NCBI GenBank assembly: GCA_003151235.1
Contig: PLWZ01000057.1
Span: 1-64,000 of the forward strand
Direction: 5' to 3'
DNA: 64,000 bases
DNA from: Acidimicrobiaceae bacterium
GTDB taxonomy: Bacteria > Actinomycetota > Acidimicrobiia > Acidimicrobiales > RAAP-2
The stretch's first letter is position 1, and every line of letters begins with the position of its first letter. Position numbers and translations under genes: made by a program. The notes beneath the pieces are model-generated. The model was not told the origin of the DNA and searched no databases. It saw only the letters and a list, made by a program, of their open reading frames with translations. Shown here one piece after another: positions 46,215 to 60,107 of the stretch.

Positions 46215-47101
46215 CAGCACCCCAACCCCGCGCCGGAGCCGACCGGCGCGCCCTCGAGCGAGCGGTGGCCGACGATCTCGGGTCGTCGCGTGAGTCCCGG
46301 TGGATCGTCGATGACGTCGCCGGTCCGGATGCCTCGCCCGGTGGGCTCTCGGTCGAGCAGGCCGACCGGGCGCACCGGTTGGCCCAACGCCGCGCCTCGG
46401 GGGAGCCGCTGCAGTACGTGCTCGGTCACTGGCCGTTCCGGGAGTTGGAGCTGGCCGTCGACCCGCGTGCTTTGATCCCGAGGCCCGAAACCGAATGGCT
46501 CACCGACGTCGCGCTCGCGGAGCTGGACCGTCTGCTCGCAGCCGGCGCCGCGCCGCTCGTGGTGGACCTCGGGACCGGCACCGGCGCGATCGCGTTGGCC
46601 GTCGCCACCGAGAGGTCCACCCACGGGATCCGGGTGATCGCGACCGAGCTCGACCCCGCCGCGCTCGAGCTGGCCACGGCCAACCGGGAACGGGTCGCAC
46701 TCGGACATGACGCTGCACGCGCGGTCGAGCTCCGGCAGGGCTCATGGTGGGACGCGCTCGACCCGGCGGATCGCGGCCGGATCTCCCTCGTGGTCACTAA
46801 CCCCCCGTACGTGGCTGCGCTCGAGTGGGAGCTGCTCGACCCGGTGGTGCGAGATCACGAGCCGTACGGCGCGCTGGTTGCGGGCCCCGGCACCGACGCC
46901 ACGCCCGGCTTCGCCGACATCGAGACCATCCTGGCCGGCGCCGGGTCGTGGCTGGCCCGCCCGGGTGTCGCCGTGATCGAGATCGCCCCGACCCAAACGG
47001 CCGCCGCGCTCGGTGCGTCGGAACGCTTCGGGGCCGCCGATGCAACGGTCCTGTCGGACCTGGCCGGGAGGCCGAGGGCGCTCGTCGCTCGCTGGGGATG
47101 A
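46211..47101 (+). CDS. prmC: Release factor glutamine methyltransferase
   Basis: SAM-dependent N5-glutamine methyltransferase (296 aa) acting on the GGQ of RF1/RF2. SAM motif VVDLGTGTGAIALA and the catalytic NPPY at 197-200 are intact; an N-terminal helical domain ends in QYVLGHWPFREL. Coupled to prfA upstream (GTGA) and to the next gene (ATGA). Confidence 0.96.
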   Translation: MTAPQPRAGADRRALERAVADDLGSSRESRWIVDDVAGPDASPGGLSVEQADRAHRLAQRRASGEPLQYVLGHWPFRELELAVDPRALIPRPETEWLTDVALAELDRLLAAGAAPLVVDLGTGTGAIALAVATERSTHGIRVIATELDPAALELATANRERVALGHDAARAVELRQGSWWDALDPADRGRISLVVTNPPYVAALEWELLDPVVRDHEPYGALVAGPGTDATPGFADIETILAGAGSWLARPGVAVIEIAPTQTAAALGASERFGAADATVLSDLAGRPRALVARWG

Positions 47102-47721
47102 GCGCGGTGGCCCGCCCGAGCGTGTTGCCGGCCGACGACCTGGACCCGGTGATCGAGCTTCTGGCCGCCGGAGCCGTCGTGGGCCTGCCGACCGACACCG
47201 TCTACGGGTTGGCGGGCCGCCTCGACCGGGATACGGTCGATCGGGTTTTTTCGGCCAAGGGGCGCCCGCCCGGGCTCGCGCTGCCGGTGCTCATTGGAGC
47301 GCGCGAGCAGGTCGGGCTGGTGGCGGCCTCCTTTCCGGGCCCGGCGGAGGCCATCTCGTCGCGCTGGTGGCCGGGTCCGCTGACAATTGTCGTCAGGGCA
47401 AGGCGGTCGATCGGTGGGTTGGTCGGAGGTGACGGGAGGACCGTCGGGATCCGCTGGCCCGACCATCCGCTCGTCGAGCAGCTGTGCCTGGCCGTGGGCC
47501 CATTGGCGGTGACGAGCGCGAACCGTCACGGCGAGCCGCCGTGCACCTCGGCCGGCCAGGTGAGCCGGGTGTTCTCCGGCGACGAAGTCGCCGCGGTCGT
47601 CGACGGTGGCGACTGTGACGGCCGTCAGTCGAGCGTCGTGGACTGCGCGCGACGTCGGCCGACCTGCGTGCGCGAGGGGGCCATCTCGTGGTCCGAGATC
47701 GAGGCCCTGCTCGGCCGCTAA
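47098..47721 (+). CDS. L-threonylcarbamoyladenylate synthase (Sua5/YwlC type)
   Basis: YrdC-domain enzyme (207 aa) making threonylcarbamoyl-AMP for t6A37 of tRNAs. Conserved GLPTDTVYGLAG, FSAKGRPPG and SANRHGEPPCTS are present. ATG 47098 overlaps the prmC stop as ATGA. Length fits TsaC with a short tail rather than full Sua5. Its TAA stop interlocks with the TAG stop of the convergent thiolase gene. Confidence 0.94.
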   Translation: MSAVARPSVLPADDLDPVIELLAAGAVVGLPTDTVYGLAGRLDRDTVDRVFSAKGRPPGLALPVLIGAREQVGLVAASFPGPAEAISSRWWPGPLTIVVRARRSIGGLVGGDGRTVGIRWPDHPLVEQLCLAVGPLAVTSANRHGEPPCTSAGQVSRVFSGDEVAAVVDGGDCDGRQSSVVDCARRRPTCVREGAISWSEIEALLGR

Positions 47722-49229
47722 CCGGTCAGCTCGAAGATCCCGTCCGGCCCGAGAACGCCCGACCACCCGGGCTGTTGCGATTGCATCAGCACGCCGAGTT
47801 GGTCCGGGTCGGTCACATTGCCCCATGCCCGACGCGACGGCCCGGTGCGGCACGCCACGATGCCGCGCTCGGGCTCGCCGTCGCGCGAACAGGTGACCGT
47901 GAACGTCTCCACGTCGGCGGGGCCGGTCGCGTCGGGGTCTTCGGCCAGCCGGGGCAGGGCGTCGACGGCGGCCTGCACGCTCTCGGAGCGAAAACCATTT
48001 GCCGGGGGTTCGGTCGAATACAACCCGACGGCGTGCGTTGTCGCATACCAGCCGAGCCCGGTTGCCATGCCGACGCCCCCCGGCTCCCGGCGTAGCGCAT
48101 CGGCGACCGAGGCGATCCCGTGGCTGACGTAGTTGTTGCCCGGGCCGCCGCCGAAGGTCAGGCCGCCCGTCAGTGTGAGACGACGAATGTCGCCGTCGAG
48201 GTCGAGGCCGAGCTCGCCCGCCGCGATCTGCACCACGCACGGGAAGCACGAGTACAGGTCGGCCACGGCGAGGTCGTCGACCCCGACGCCGGCCAGGGAG
48301 AACGCCGCCTCGCCGGCCAGCCGGATCGCCGGTGAACGCGACAGCTGGACGCGTTCGGAGACGAACCAATGGTCGTTGGCGTCGGCCGACGCCAACGGGA
48401 AGACCATCCGGTCGTTCGCGACCCCGGCCGCCTGGGCGGTCTCGAGCGAGCAGCAGATGAACGCCGCTCCCTGGTCGACCTGGATGTTGGCCGTGCAGAG
48501 CTTCGTGTAGGGGAACGAGACCATGCGGTTCTTCGGTCCCGGCTCGATGATCTCGCCCGGGGCGACGGGTTCGGTAAACCACCCGTACGGGTTGGCCGCC
48601 GCCTGTTCGGAGAACCGCGACCAAATCGACGCGATCCGCGTCTTGTGCTCGTCCAGGGTCCAACCGGCCGACATCCGGATCGCGTTCTCGATCAGCGGAT
48701 ACACGTGTACCGGGATCTGCACGCCACGCGCCGACTCCAGTTCGGACGACGCGGCGCGGTCGACCCCGAACTGTGCCGCCGGTGGCGTTTCCGGGTCTTG
48801 GGGCGTCCACTCCGTCCGTTGCCCGGCCCGGTACGCCGAGGCCCGCGTGTAGCCGCATTCGGCGCCGACCACGATCATCGCGTCGAGCTCGCCGCGCATG
48901 ATGGCCGACGCCCCGTCGGCCAGGTACTTCTGCGGGGTCGTGCCGCCGTTGGTGCTGCACAAACTCTGGCGGGGCGAGATGCCGAGCTCGGCCGCCACCA
49001 TGGCGCCCGGGTCCGGCACGTGCCACTGGAAGCTGCGGACCACCCGGATGCTGTCCACGGCGGATAGGAGCCGGGGGGTGGACCCTCCGGCGTCGGCCAG
49101 GGCACCCCGAACCGCCCGGACCATCAGCCCGAGGGGTTCTTGAACGGACCCATCAGCAGTGTCGGATCCGGGCCGGTCGGTCACCTGGCCCACCCCCACC
49201 AGGACGGGCGTTCTCGGGTCGACCGACAT
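47718..49229 (-). CDS. Thiolase-like acetyl-CoA acetyltransferase family protein
   Basis: 503 aa thiolase-superfamily protein of the long actinobacterial type with an extra C-terminal domain. The N-terminal half has [14 protein letters not shown] and a likely nucleophile Cys91 in [25 protein letters not shown] carries the catalytic histidine region. The C-terminal ~90 residues form a separate domain ([23 protein letters not shown]). TACGCT on the minus strand lies 9 bases before ATG 49229. It may act in lipid or sterol side-chain degradation; no linked genes define the substrate. Confidence 0.88.
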   Translation of the reverse strand: MSVDPRTPVLVGVGQVTDRPGSDTADGSVQEPLGLMVRAVRGALADAGGSTPRLLSAVDSIRVVRSFQWHVPDPGAMVAAELGISPRQSLCSTNGGTTPQKYLADGASAIMRGELDAMIVVGAECGYTRASAYRAGQRTEWTPQDPETPPAAQFGVDRAASSELESARGVQIPVHVYPLIENAIRMSAGWTLDEHKTRIASIWSRFSEQAAANPYGWFTEPVAPGEIIEPGPKNRMVSFPYTKLCTANIQVDQGAAFICCSLETAQAAGVANDRMVFPLASADANDHWFVSERVQLSRSPAIRLAGEAAFSLAGVGVDDLAVADLYSCFPCVVQIAAGELGLDLDGDIRRLTLTGGLTFGGGPGNNYVSHGIASVADALRREPGGVGMATGLGWYATTHAVGLYSTEPPANGFRSESVQAAVDALPRLAEDPDATGPADVETFTVTCSRDGEPERGIVACRTGPSRRAWGNVTDPDQLGVLMQSQQPGWSGVLGPDGIFELTG

Positions 49230-49277
49230 GGCAGAACAAGCGTACCGAGGGCCACGGGGGGCGACCCGGGTGCTGGG

Positions 49278-49283
49278 TACACT
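49278..49283 (+). promoter_or_regulatory. -10-like TACACT before the glyA leader ORF
   Basis: TACACT ends 6 bases before an ATG at 49290, which opens an 18-codon ORF overlapping the glyA start. The spacing matches the leaderless genes of this window. Confidence 0.5.
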
Positions 49284-49289
49284 CGGCGT

Positions 49290-49346
49290 ATGGGTCAGAC
49301 GCCGGCCGGCCGGTCACGACGTGCCCAGCGCGGGGGTTCTCGATGA
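49290..49346 (+). CDS. Possible leaderless leader peptide coupled to glyA
   Basis: 18 codons, [18 protein letters not shown], beginning 6 bases after TACACT and ending in the ATGA that starts glyA. No ribosome site precedes glyA itself, so glyA translation would depend on ribosomes finishing this peptide. Translation is not proven; the amino-acid make-up could be just GC-rich frame bias. Confidence 0.4.
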   Translation: MGQTPAGRSRRAQRGGSR

Positions 49347-50641
49347 GCGCCGGTTCACCGTTCGGGGCGTGGCTCGAGTCAGACCCCGAGGTGGCCAGGC
49401 TCATCGGCGAGGAGTACGAGCGCCAGGTCACGACGATCCAGCTGATCGCCTCGGAGAACTTCACCTCGCCGGCCGTGCTCGCGGCCACCGGCTCCGTGCT
49501 GACCAACAAGTACTCGGAGGGCTATCCGGGTGCCCGCTACTACGGGGGGAACCGGGTCATCGACGAGGTCGAGGACCTGGCCCGCGACAGGGCCAAGTCC
49601 CTGTTCGGCGCCGAGCACGCCAATGTGCAGCCGCACTCGGGCGCCAACGCCAACCTGGCGGCCTACCAGGCCCTGTTGGAGCCGGGAGACACCGTCCTCG
49701 CCATGCGGCTCGACCACGGTGGCCACCTCACCCACGGATCCCCGGCGTCGATCACGAGCAAGATCTGGCGGTTCGTCGACTACGGGGTGACGCCGGCCAG
49801 CGACGACCCCGACGTCCCAGGCGAGGTCATCGACTTCGACCAGGTGCGGGACCGGGCCAAGTCCGAGCAACCGAAGCTCATCGTTGCCGGGTCGACCGCC
49901 TACTCGAGGACCATCGATGCCGAGCCGTTCCGGCAGATCGCCGACGAGGTCGGCGCCCTGTTGATGTTCGACGCGGCACACCCCGCCGGCTTGATTGCCG
50001 GCGGTGCCCACCCCAACCCGGTCGAGATCGCCGACGTGGTGACGTTCACCACCCACAAGACCCTGCGCGGCCCCCGGGGCGGGGCGATCGTCTGCAAGGC
50101 CGAATACGCGAAGAAGATCGACAGCGCCATCTTCCCCGGGCTCCAGGGCGGGCCGCTCGAGCACGTCATCGCGGCAAAGGCGATCGCTTTTGAAGAGGCC
50201 GCCCGGCCCGAGTTCCGCGCCTACGCCGCCTCGGTGGTGGCCAACGCCAAGGCGTTCGCGACCGCCCTCCAAGTCGAGGGGTTCCGGCTGGTCTCGGGCG
50301 GGACCGACAACCACCTGGTGCTCGTCGATCTGCGGCCGTTCGATGCAAAGCTCACCGGCAAGGTGGCCCAGGAGGTCCTCGACCGCAACGGCATCACCTG
50401 CAACCGCAACACGATCCCCGACGATCCGCGTTCGCCATTCGTCACCTCGGGGCTCCGGCTCGGCACCGCAGCCGAGACAACCGCAGGCATGCGCGAGGGC
50501 GAGATGGCGACCATCGCCCAGCTCATCGGCAGGACGCTCCGCCACCGGGACGACGCCAAGGCCCTCTCGGCGGTGAGCGAAGAGGTCGCCGAGCTCTGCG
50601 CCGCCTTCCCGCCGTACCCGGGTCTCGTCGGGTCGACCTGA
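49343..50641 (+). CDS. glyA: Serine hydroxymethyltransferase
   Basis: PLP enzyme (432 aa) interconverting serine and glycine and loading one-carbon units on tetrahydrofolate. PLP lysine is Lys239 in [33 protein letters not shown] and the HSGANAN loop are typical. ATG 49343 lies within an ATGA overlap with an upstream mini-ORF. It is followed 29 bases later by the WecA-like gene. Confidence 0.97.
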   Translation: MSAGSPFGAWLESDPEVARLIGEEYERQVTTIQLIASENFTSPAVLAATGSVLTNKYSEGYPGARYYGGNRVIDEVEDLARDRAKSLFGAEHANVQPHSGANANLAAYQALLEPGDTVLAMRLDHGGHLTHGSPASITSKIWRFVDYGVTPASDDPDVPGEVIDFDQVRDRAKSEQPKLIVAGSTAYSRTIDAEPFRQIADEVGALLMFDAAHPAGLIAGGAHPNPVEIADVVTFTTHKTLRGPRGGAIVCKAEYAKKIDSAIFPGLQGGPLEHVIAAKAIAFEEAARPEFRAYAASVVANAKAFATALQVEGFRLVSGGTDNHLVLVDLRPFDAKLTGKVAQEVLDRNGITCNRNTIPDDPRSPFVTSGLRLGTAAETTAGMREGEMATIAQLIGRTLRHRDDAKALSAVSEEVAELCAAFPPYPGLVGST

Positions 50642-50670
50642 GCGATCCGGGTCGCGGAGCGCCTCACTAA

Positions 50671-52053
50671 GTGCCGCCCCTCGCCTGGTACGGGATCATC
50701 CTCGGTATCGCAGCCGTAGTGACGGCCGCCGCCACGATCCCGGCCCGCTGGCTGTCGGCCCGCGTCGGTTACGTGGCCGTTCCCCACGAGCGCAAGGTCC
50801 ACGAGAAGGCGACCCCGTACGGCGGCGGGGCCGCGATGTTCATGGGCTTCCTCGTCGCGATGACGGTGGCGGCGCTGGTGCCGCCGCTGCACGTGCTGTT
50901 CGCGAACTCATCCGAGCCGGTCGGCGTCGTGCTCGCCGGTGCGGCGATCTTCTCGGTCGGCCTCATCGACGACGTGCGTGACATGTCGGCGCCGGCCAAG
51001 GTGGCCGGCCAGGTGTTGGCGGCCAGCATCTTGTACTTCCTCGGCGTGACCATGTACGAGATCAAGGTCCCGCTGGCCGGACTCGTCGCGCTGAGCCCTG
51101 GGGTGACGCCGCTCATCACCGCCATCTGGGTGATCGCGCTCACCAATGCCATCAACCTGATCGACGGTCTGGACGGGCTGGCAGCGGGGGTCGTGGCCAT
51201 CGGCGGGGGAGCGCTGGCCGTGTACGGGCTCCGGCTCATGCAGCTGGGCGTGCTCCCATCCGACAACGTCGGCCCGCTGATCGCGGCGATCGCCTGTGGC
51301 GTCTGCCTTGGCTTCCTCCCCTTCAACTTCTACCCAGCCCGGGTGTTCATGGGCGATGCCGGCGCGCTCTTGCTCGGCTTGATGCTGTCCGCATCGACCA
51401 TGGTCATCGGGGGCCGGTTCCCGGTGGGCAGCCTGCCGCTGCACAGCGTGCCGGTGCTCAGCGGCGTCACCTATTTCTTCTTCGCCCCCCTCTTCATCCC
51501 GCTCTTCATCCTCGGGGTGCCGATCTTGGACATGGCGTTCGCGTTCGTCCGCCGCACCGCCCGGGGCACCGGCTTCCACACGCCGGACAAGGAGCACATC
51601 CACCACCGGCTCCTCCGTCTCGGCCACGGGCACCGCCGGAGCGTGCTCATCCTGTGGGCCTGGACCGCCGTCCTGTCCGGGTTCGTGCTCTTCCCGCTGT
51701 TCATCCCGCGGGTGAACGCCATCATCCCGTTCGGGGCCGCCGCGCTCGGGGTCGGTCTCTACACGCTGTTCCACCCCGGTCTGCGTCGCCGCGACGCGGA
51801 CGGTCAGCCCATCCCGGTCCCGGTTAATGGGCGTCCCGGACCCAACCCGACGGGCCCGGGCCCGGGGGTGCGAGTGCAGCCCGGCCCCGGCCGTCGAGCG
51901 GTGCCCGACCGGGCCGGTGAGGACCATCTGGTACTGACTCGTCCAGCGCCCCGACCTGGGGGTTCGCACTCAGCTGACTCCCAGGGAACGGCCCGCCAGA
52001 GGACCCGGCCGGCACCCGGCGGTTTTGCCGACGGACGAGACGAGATGCGATGA
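50671..52053 (+). CDS. WecA/TagO-like undecaprenyl-phosphate sugar-1-phosphate transferase
   Basis: Polytopic membrane enzyme (460 aa, about 10-11 helices) of glycosyltransferase family 4, joining a sugar-1-phosphate (usually GlcNAc) to undecaprenyl phosphate for cell-wall polymer synthesis. Key loops: GGAAMF, GLIDDVRDM, NLIDGLDGLAAG, FMGDAGALLLG and the HIHHRLL sugar-recognition loop. A 90-residue Pro/Gly/Arg-rich tail follows the last helix. GTG 50671 start. Placement between glyA and the atp operon is common in actinobacteria. Confidence 0.92.
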   Translation: MPPLAWYGIILGIAAVVTAAATIPARWLSARVGYVAVPHERKVHEKATPYGGGAAMFMGFLVAMTVAALVPPLHVLFANSSEPVGVVLAGAAIFSVGLIDDVRDMSAPAKVAGQVLAASILYFLGVTMYEIKVPLAGLVALSPGVTPLITAIWVIALTNAINLIDGLDGLAAGVVAIGGGALAVYGLRLMQLGVLPSDNVGPLIAAIACGVCLGFLPFNFYPARVFMGDAGALLLGLMLSASTMVIGGRFPVGSLPLHSVPVLSGVTYFFFAPLFIPLFILGVPILDMAFAFVRRTARGTGFHTPDKEHIHHRLLRLGHGHRRSVLILWAWTAVLSGFVLFPLFIPRVNAIIPFGAAALGVGLYTLFHPGLRRRDADGQPIPVPVNGRPGPNPTGPGPGVRVQPGPGRRAVPDRAGEDHLVLTRPAPRPGGSHSADSQGTARQRTRPAPGGFADGRDEMR

Positions 52054-52209
52054 TTGCGCAGGTGGCAAATGACTGCGTCACCCAGTCGCAAACGCTGTCC
52101 GGGGCGCGCCGGGGCGGCGGTGGCAGAGCTGTACTACCTGCGTGACGTTTGGATTCCCGGTTGAACCACTTCCCACACACATCGTCTGACGCGGCTGGAG
52201 ACCGGGCGG
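52054..52209. other. Gap before the ATP synthase operon
   Basis: 156 bases expected to hold the atp promoter. GACTG/CAGTC flank a small 7-base loop near 52073-52089. No convincing -35/-10 pair is seen. Confidence 0.25.
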
Positions 52210-52452
52210 GTGGACGAGCATCAGAACCACGAGGAAGGCCCCGCCAAACCGCCCCTGCCGCCCTCGCCTTCCATGGGAGACCTGTTCTGGGTCGGGACGG
52301 CCTGCGCCATCAGCGTGATTGCCGGGCTCGGACTCGGGTATCTGGCCGACCAATGGGCGAACACCACTCCATGGCTGACCTTCGCGGGACTGGCCTTCGG
52401 CATCGCTTCGGCGGTGCTGCTCGCGGTGCGTCAATTTCGGCGGTTCACCTAG
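52210..52452 (+). CDS. AtpZ/AtpI-like small membrane protein
   Basis: 80 aa with a charged, Pro-rich N-terminus and two membrane helices (FWVGTACAISVIAGLGLGYL and WLTFAGLAFGIASAVLLAV), typical of the AtpZ family encoded ahead of atp genes. Proposed to help c-ring assembly or Mg2+/Ca2+ movement with AtpI. GTG 52210 is preceded by CTGGAGA. Confidence 0.85.
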   Translation: MDEHQNHEEGPAKPPLPPSPSMGDLFWVGTACAISVIAGLGLGYLADQWANTTPWLTFAGLAFGIASAVLLAVRQFRRFT

Positions 52453-52490
52453 TCGCGGCTTCGAGCCGGACCGGGATCTGAGGAAACGCT

Positions 52491-53036
52491 GTGCTGTTCT
52501 CCCAAGTGTCGTTGCCCGACATCGCCAAGATCTCGAGGCGGGCCGTCTTCAGTTCGCTGGCGGTGGGCGTGGCCGGGCTCGTCGTCTGCGTGGTGCTCAA
52601 CTCCTACCTGGTCGGCCTGGGGCTGTGCATCGGCATCGCGCTCGGCATCGGGAACTTCCGCATGGTCCAGGGATCCGTGGCCAAGGCGGGGAACCGGCCC
52701 GGCCCGAAGCGGCGCCCGCTCGCCTTCAACACGGTGACGAGGCTCGGCATCATCACGGTGGTCGCGCTCGGTCTCCTGTTCGTGAGCTTCGACCTCGGGT
52801 TCGGGGTGATGGCGGGTCTGGCCATCTTCCAATTCCTCCTTCTCTTCAGCGTCGTGCGCTCGATCATCAAGAGCGGTGTGGGCGCGGGAGCGTTCGGGGG
52901 TAGCTCGCTGTTCGGTGGGATCGGTGGGTTGTTGTCGGTCGACGGTCTCGAAGACGTCGGGGACCCGTCGCTCACCGGGGACCGTCCTGCCCTCGACGCG
53001 CCGGACGACCCGCGGGGAGTGCCCGATGCCTCTTGA
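52491..53036 (+). CDS. atpI: ATP synthase subunit I-like protein
   Basis: 181 aa membrane protein with about four helices in the first 130 residues and a Gly/Asp-rich soluble tail. Position and topology match AtpI, the assembly factor for the c-ring; sequence similarity to characterised AtpI is weak by eye. GTG 52491 has GAGGAA upstream. Its end overlaps atpB by 11 bases. Confidence 0.78.
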   Translation: MLFSQVSLPDIAKISRRAVFSSLAVGVAGLVVCVVLNSYLVGLGLCIGIALGIGNFRMVQGSVAKAGNRPGPKRRPLAFNTVTRLGIITVVALGLLFVSFDLGFGVMAGLAIFQFLLLFSVVRSIIKSGVGAGAFGGSSLFGGIGGLLSVDGLEDVGDPSLTGDRPALDAPDDPRGVPDAS

Positions 53037-53868
53037 CTTGATGGGCTTCGGCACCGACATCAGCGTCGGCGAGCACGTCATGCGCAAGGTCTTCGGCCTG
53101 CAGCTGGACCTCGACACCATCTGGGCGACCGGTGCCGCCATTGTTGTCGTCTGCTTGCTCGGGTTCGCCCTGCGCCGGCAAGTCAAGAGAGACACCCCCG
53201 GCAGGTTGCAGGTCGCCTTCGAGATGGGGGTGAGCGCAGTCACCAAGCAGGTCGAGGGTTCGATCGGCGAAGCGGGACGGGCGGTCATCCCGCTCGCCGT
53301 CGCCCTGTTCGTCTTCATCTTCGTGTGCAACTGCTTCGAGTCGATCGGCCTCGGCAGTCACTTCGAATGGCTTGCGGCGCCGACGGGCGACATCAACCTG
53401 CCACTGTCGATGGCGCTCTTCGTGATCCTGCTGGTCCACATCGCGTCCCTGAGGACCCGAGGTTTGGGCGGCTACGTCAGGCACTATGCGTTGCAGCCGT
53501 TCCCGATCTTCCTCATACCCTTCAACCTCTTCATCAACATCGTCGAGGAGTTGGCCAAGCCGATCACCCTCGCCCTCCGGTTGTTCGGCAACCTGCTGTC
53601 AGGGACCCTGATGCTGTCGCTCATCGCCGCTCTCGGCGCGTGGAAGCTGTCCGGCGCACCCGTCGGCGACGTCGTGATCGTGATCATCAACCCGGTGTGG
53701 AAGCTCTTCGACCTGGCCATCGGCGCGATCCAGGCGTTCATCTTCGCCCTGCTTACGATCCTGTACTTCGACACCGCCATGAGCGGCGCCCACGAGCGCA
53801 AGCCGAGCCGGCTTCGCCGCCTGCTGCCGTCGCGCCAGAAGCCCCTCGTTCCCAGCACCCCTTCGTAG
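53026..53868 (+). CDS. atpB: ATP synthase Fo subunit a
   Basis: Subunit a (280 aa), forming the proton half-channels. The essential arginine is Arg185 in [12 protein letters not shown]. About five to six helices. A basic C-terminal tail ([15 protein letters not shown]) extends beyond the usual end. Confidence 0.95.
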   Translation: MPLDLMGFGTDISVGEHVMRKVFGLQLDLDTIWATGAAIVVVCLLGFALRRQVKRDTPGRLQVAFEMGVSAVTKQVEGSIGEAGRAVIPLAVALFVFIFVCNCFESIGLGSHFEWLAAPTGDINLPLSMALFVILLVHIASLRTRGLGGYVRHYALQPFPIFLIPFNLFINIVEELAKPITLALRLFGNLLSGTLMLSLIAALGAWKLSGAPVGDVVIVIINPVWKLFDLAIGAIQAFIFALLTILYFDTAMSGAHERKPSRLRRLLPSRQKPLVPSTPS

Positions 53869-53885
53869 ACAAAAGGAGACCAGTA

Positions 53886-54149
53886 ATGGCACACGACACG
53901 ACCCAGCAGGCGATCCAGCTCGCCGGCGCCATGGTCGGCGGCGGCCTGGCCCTGGGTGGAGGCGCGGTCGGCGCCGCCATCGGCGACGGCCTGGCCGGAA
54001 GTCAGACCATCGCAGGCGTGGCCCGCCAACCCGAGGCCCAGGGACGCCTGTTCACGATCATGTTCTTGACCGTCGGTTTGGTCGAGGCGATGTACTTCAT
54101 CAACCTGGCGTTCACCGCGCTCTTCATCTTCTCCCTCTACAAGAAGTAA
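53886..54149 (+). CDS. atpE: ATP synthase Fo subunit c
   Basis: c-ring subunit (87 aa), two helices with loop RQPE at 47-50 and the proton-carrying Glu67 in VGLVEAMY. Glycine-rich first helix is normal. AAAGGAGACC is an excellent ribosome site, consistent with the high stoichiometry of c. The bedaquiline target region is the helix around Glu67. Confidence 0.97.
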   Translation: MAHDTTQQAIQLAGAMVGGGLALGGGAVGAAIGDGLAGSQTIAGVARQPEAQGRLFTIMFLTVGLVEAMYFINLAFTALFIFSLYKK

Positions 54150-54168
54150 GCGGAGCGCAGGCCAGCGG

Positions 54169-54234
54169 ATGACCAGATCCCACGGGTGCCGCCGGAGCGG
54201 CGGGCCCGACCCCAGGACGGGTGAGAAGAGATGA
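54169..54234 (+). CDS. Possible 21-codon mini-ORF overlapping atpF start
   Basis: Between atpE and atpF an ATG at 54169 reads [21 protein letters not shown] and ends in the ATGA at the atpF start. It may couple atpF translation or be chance; unlike the glyA case there is no promoter-like signal before it, and atpF has its own GAGAAGAG. Confidence 0.2.
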   Translation: MTRSHGCRRSGGPDPRTGEKR

Positions 54235-54758
54235 TCGCGACCAGCAACTTCCTCGTGCCCAACGGCACGTTCATCGTGGAGCTCGTCGCGTTCTTGATCG
54301 TGCTGGCGGTGATCGCCCGGTACGTGCTCCCGCCGGTCAACAAGGCCCTGCGTGACCGCCAGGCGCAGATCCAATCCGAGCTCGCCGCGGCCGACAAAGC
54401 CAGGGCGGAGGCGTCGGCGGCCGATGAGGATCGCCGCCAGGCATTGGAGGAGGCCCGTCGCCGTGCCCGCGAGATCGTGGAGCAGGCCACCCGGTCCGCC
54501 GAGAAGACCCGGTCCGACGCGGCCGCCCAGGGTCAAGAGGAGCACGACCGGGTCCTCGCCAACGCCAACGCCGAGGTGAACCAGGCTCGCCAGCGCGCCC
54601 TTGAGGAGGCCACCGCCGAGCTGAGCCAACTCGTCATGGACGTCGTCGAGCGGGTCATCGGGCGCGAGGTCAACGCCGAGGACCACCGGGACCTGGTGAA
54701 CGAGGCGATCGCGGCCGTGAACGCGGACGACGCATCGCCGACCGGGGCGACCACGTGA
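54231..54758 (+). CDS. atpF: ATP synthase Fo subunit b
   Basis: Peripheral stalk subunit b (175 aa): one N-terminal membrane helix ([20 protein letters not shown]) then a long charged coiled coil. It is not fused to delta, unlike mycobacteria. It overlaps atpH by 4 bases (GTGA). Confidence 0.95.
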   Translation: MIATSNFLVPNGTFIVELVAFLIVLAVIARYVLPPVNKALRDRQAQIQSELAAADKARAEASAADEDRRQALEEARRRAREIVEQATRSAEKTRSDAAAQGQEEHDRVLANANAEVNQARQRALEEATAELSQLVMDVVERVIGREVNAEDHRDLVNEAIAAVNADDASPTGATT

Positions 54759-55674
54759 ACCCATCGGTCGAGGGCTACTCGGCCGCGATCTTTCAGTCGG
54801 CCGGCGCGGAGGTGGAGAAGCTCGCGAGTGACCTTTCGGCGATCGAGCGCCTCGTGGCCGGCAACGCCCAGCTCTACTCGGCGCTCTCGGACACCTCGCT
54901 CCCCGCGCCGGCCCGCCGCGCCATCGTGTCGGAGCTGTTCGAGGGCCGAGTCGGCGAGCCGGCCCGTCGCCTGGCCGCGTATGCCGCCTCCGCCGTCCGG
55001 GCACCTGACGTGGTGGGGGCCCTGGACTGGGTCGCCCACCGCGCCCACTCCTACGCGCAGGGTCGGGCCCTCGAGCTCGCGCTCCTCGGGCACCAGGGCG
55101 CGAGGGCGCGCGTCGGAGGGTTCGCAGCCGCGCTGTTCGAGGACTCCGCCGTGGCCGACCTCGAAGAGATCGAGGACGAACTCTTCCGGTTCGCCAGGAT
55201 CGTCGACGCGCACCCCGAGCTGCGGGCCGACCTGACCGATCGCGACATCCCGGTCGCCCAGCGCCAGGCCGTGGTCGACGACCTCGTCGCCGACAAGGTC
55301 GAGGCGACCACCCTGCGGCTGATCCACTTCGTCATCGCCGGCGGGCGTCCCCGGGACTTCGTCGGTGCGCTGGACTGGCTGGTCGAGCAGACCGCGACGG
55401 CCCGGGGTTGGCGCGTGGCGCGGGTGCGTTCGGCCGTGGAGATCGAGGACGCTCAGCGAGACGCGCTCTCGTCGGCGCTGTCCCACCTCACCGGCACCCC
55501 GGTGGAACTGCAGGTCACACTCGACCCCGCCCTCCTCGGCGGTGCGGTCATCCAGATCGGCGACCTGCAGGTCGACGCAAGCACCCGCGGCCGTCTCGAC
55601 CGGCTGCGCGACGAACTTCTGCCGGTCGGCTCCGGGTACGGCGCCGACGACCAAGATCGAGCCAAGGGAGAGCG

Positions 55675-55678
<4 letters not shown>
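54755..55678 (+). CDS. atpH: ATP synthase F1 subunit delta with duplicated N-domain
   Basis: Delta/OSCP subunit, 307 aa against about 180 in most bacteria. The N-terminal helical domain occurs twice: residues 7-95 and 121-213 align, each ending in VGALDW (88-93 and 203-208) and each containing a P-A-R/Q-R turn. The C-terminal part (about 214-290, [20 protein letters not shown]) is the normal membrane-proximal domain. Longer actinobacterial deltas are known; this one shows the duplication plainly. GTG 54755 start; ATGA overlap with atpA. Confidence 0.92.
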
Positions 55679-57198
<1,520 letters not shown>

Positions 57199-57236
57199 CA
57201 GGCCGAGCCGGCCGGGACGAGCGGGGGGCCTGAGCC

Positions 57237-59624
<2,388 letters not shown>

Positions 59625-59625
<1 letters not shown>

Positions 59626-60101
59626 TGGCCGACGGGTTCGCCTTGGAGGTCGTCACCCCCGACCGCCTGCTCGTCGATGCGCCCGCCGCGGCGCTCGTGC
59701 TGCGGACCACCGAGGGAGACATGACCGTCCTCGACGGTCACACCTCGCTGGTTGCGGCGCTGGTGCCCGGCATCGTCCGGGTCGACCCGGTCGAGGGCGA
59801 GCCTGTCCGGTTGGCCGTGCACGGCGGGTTCCTCCAGGTCGACACCAGTCCCGCCAACGGTGGCGACGGACCGGCGGGGCTGGCCACGAAGGTCACCCTG
59901 CTGGCCGGGATCGCCGAGCTGGCGGATGAGATCGACGTCGAGCGGGCCCGTCGGGCCCGGGAGGCGGCCGCAGAGCACATCGGTGGGGGCCACCCCGATC
60001 GCTCGGACGACGAGAAGCTGAGTGTCGAGGAGGAAGCCGCAGCCGGCGAGCTGGCCAGGGCCGAACTGCGCCTGGAGGCAGCCGGAGCGACGCCGGCCTA
60101 G
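59625..60101 (+). CDS. atpC: ATP synthase F1 subunit epsilon
   Basis: Epsilon (158 aa): the N-terminal beta-sandwich with TPDRLLVDAPAAALVLRTTEGDM-like start and LDGHTSLVAAL, then a helical C-terminal region. An insert DTSPANGGDGPAGL lies in the barrel and the helical part is rich in Glu/Ala. The atpC and glpX stops both lie in CCTAG-CGGGGT-CTAGG (60097-60112), a small palindrome. Confidence 0.94.
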
Positions 60102-60107
60102 CGGGGT

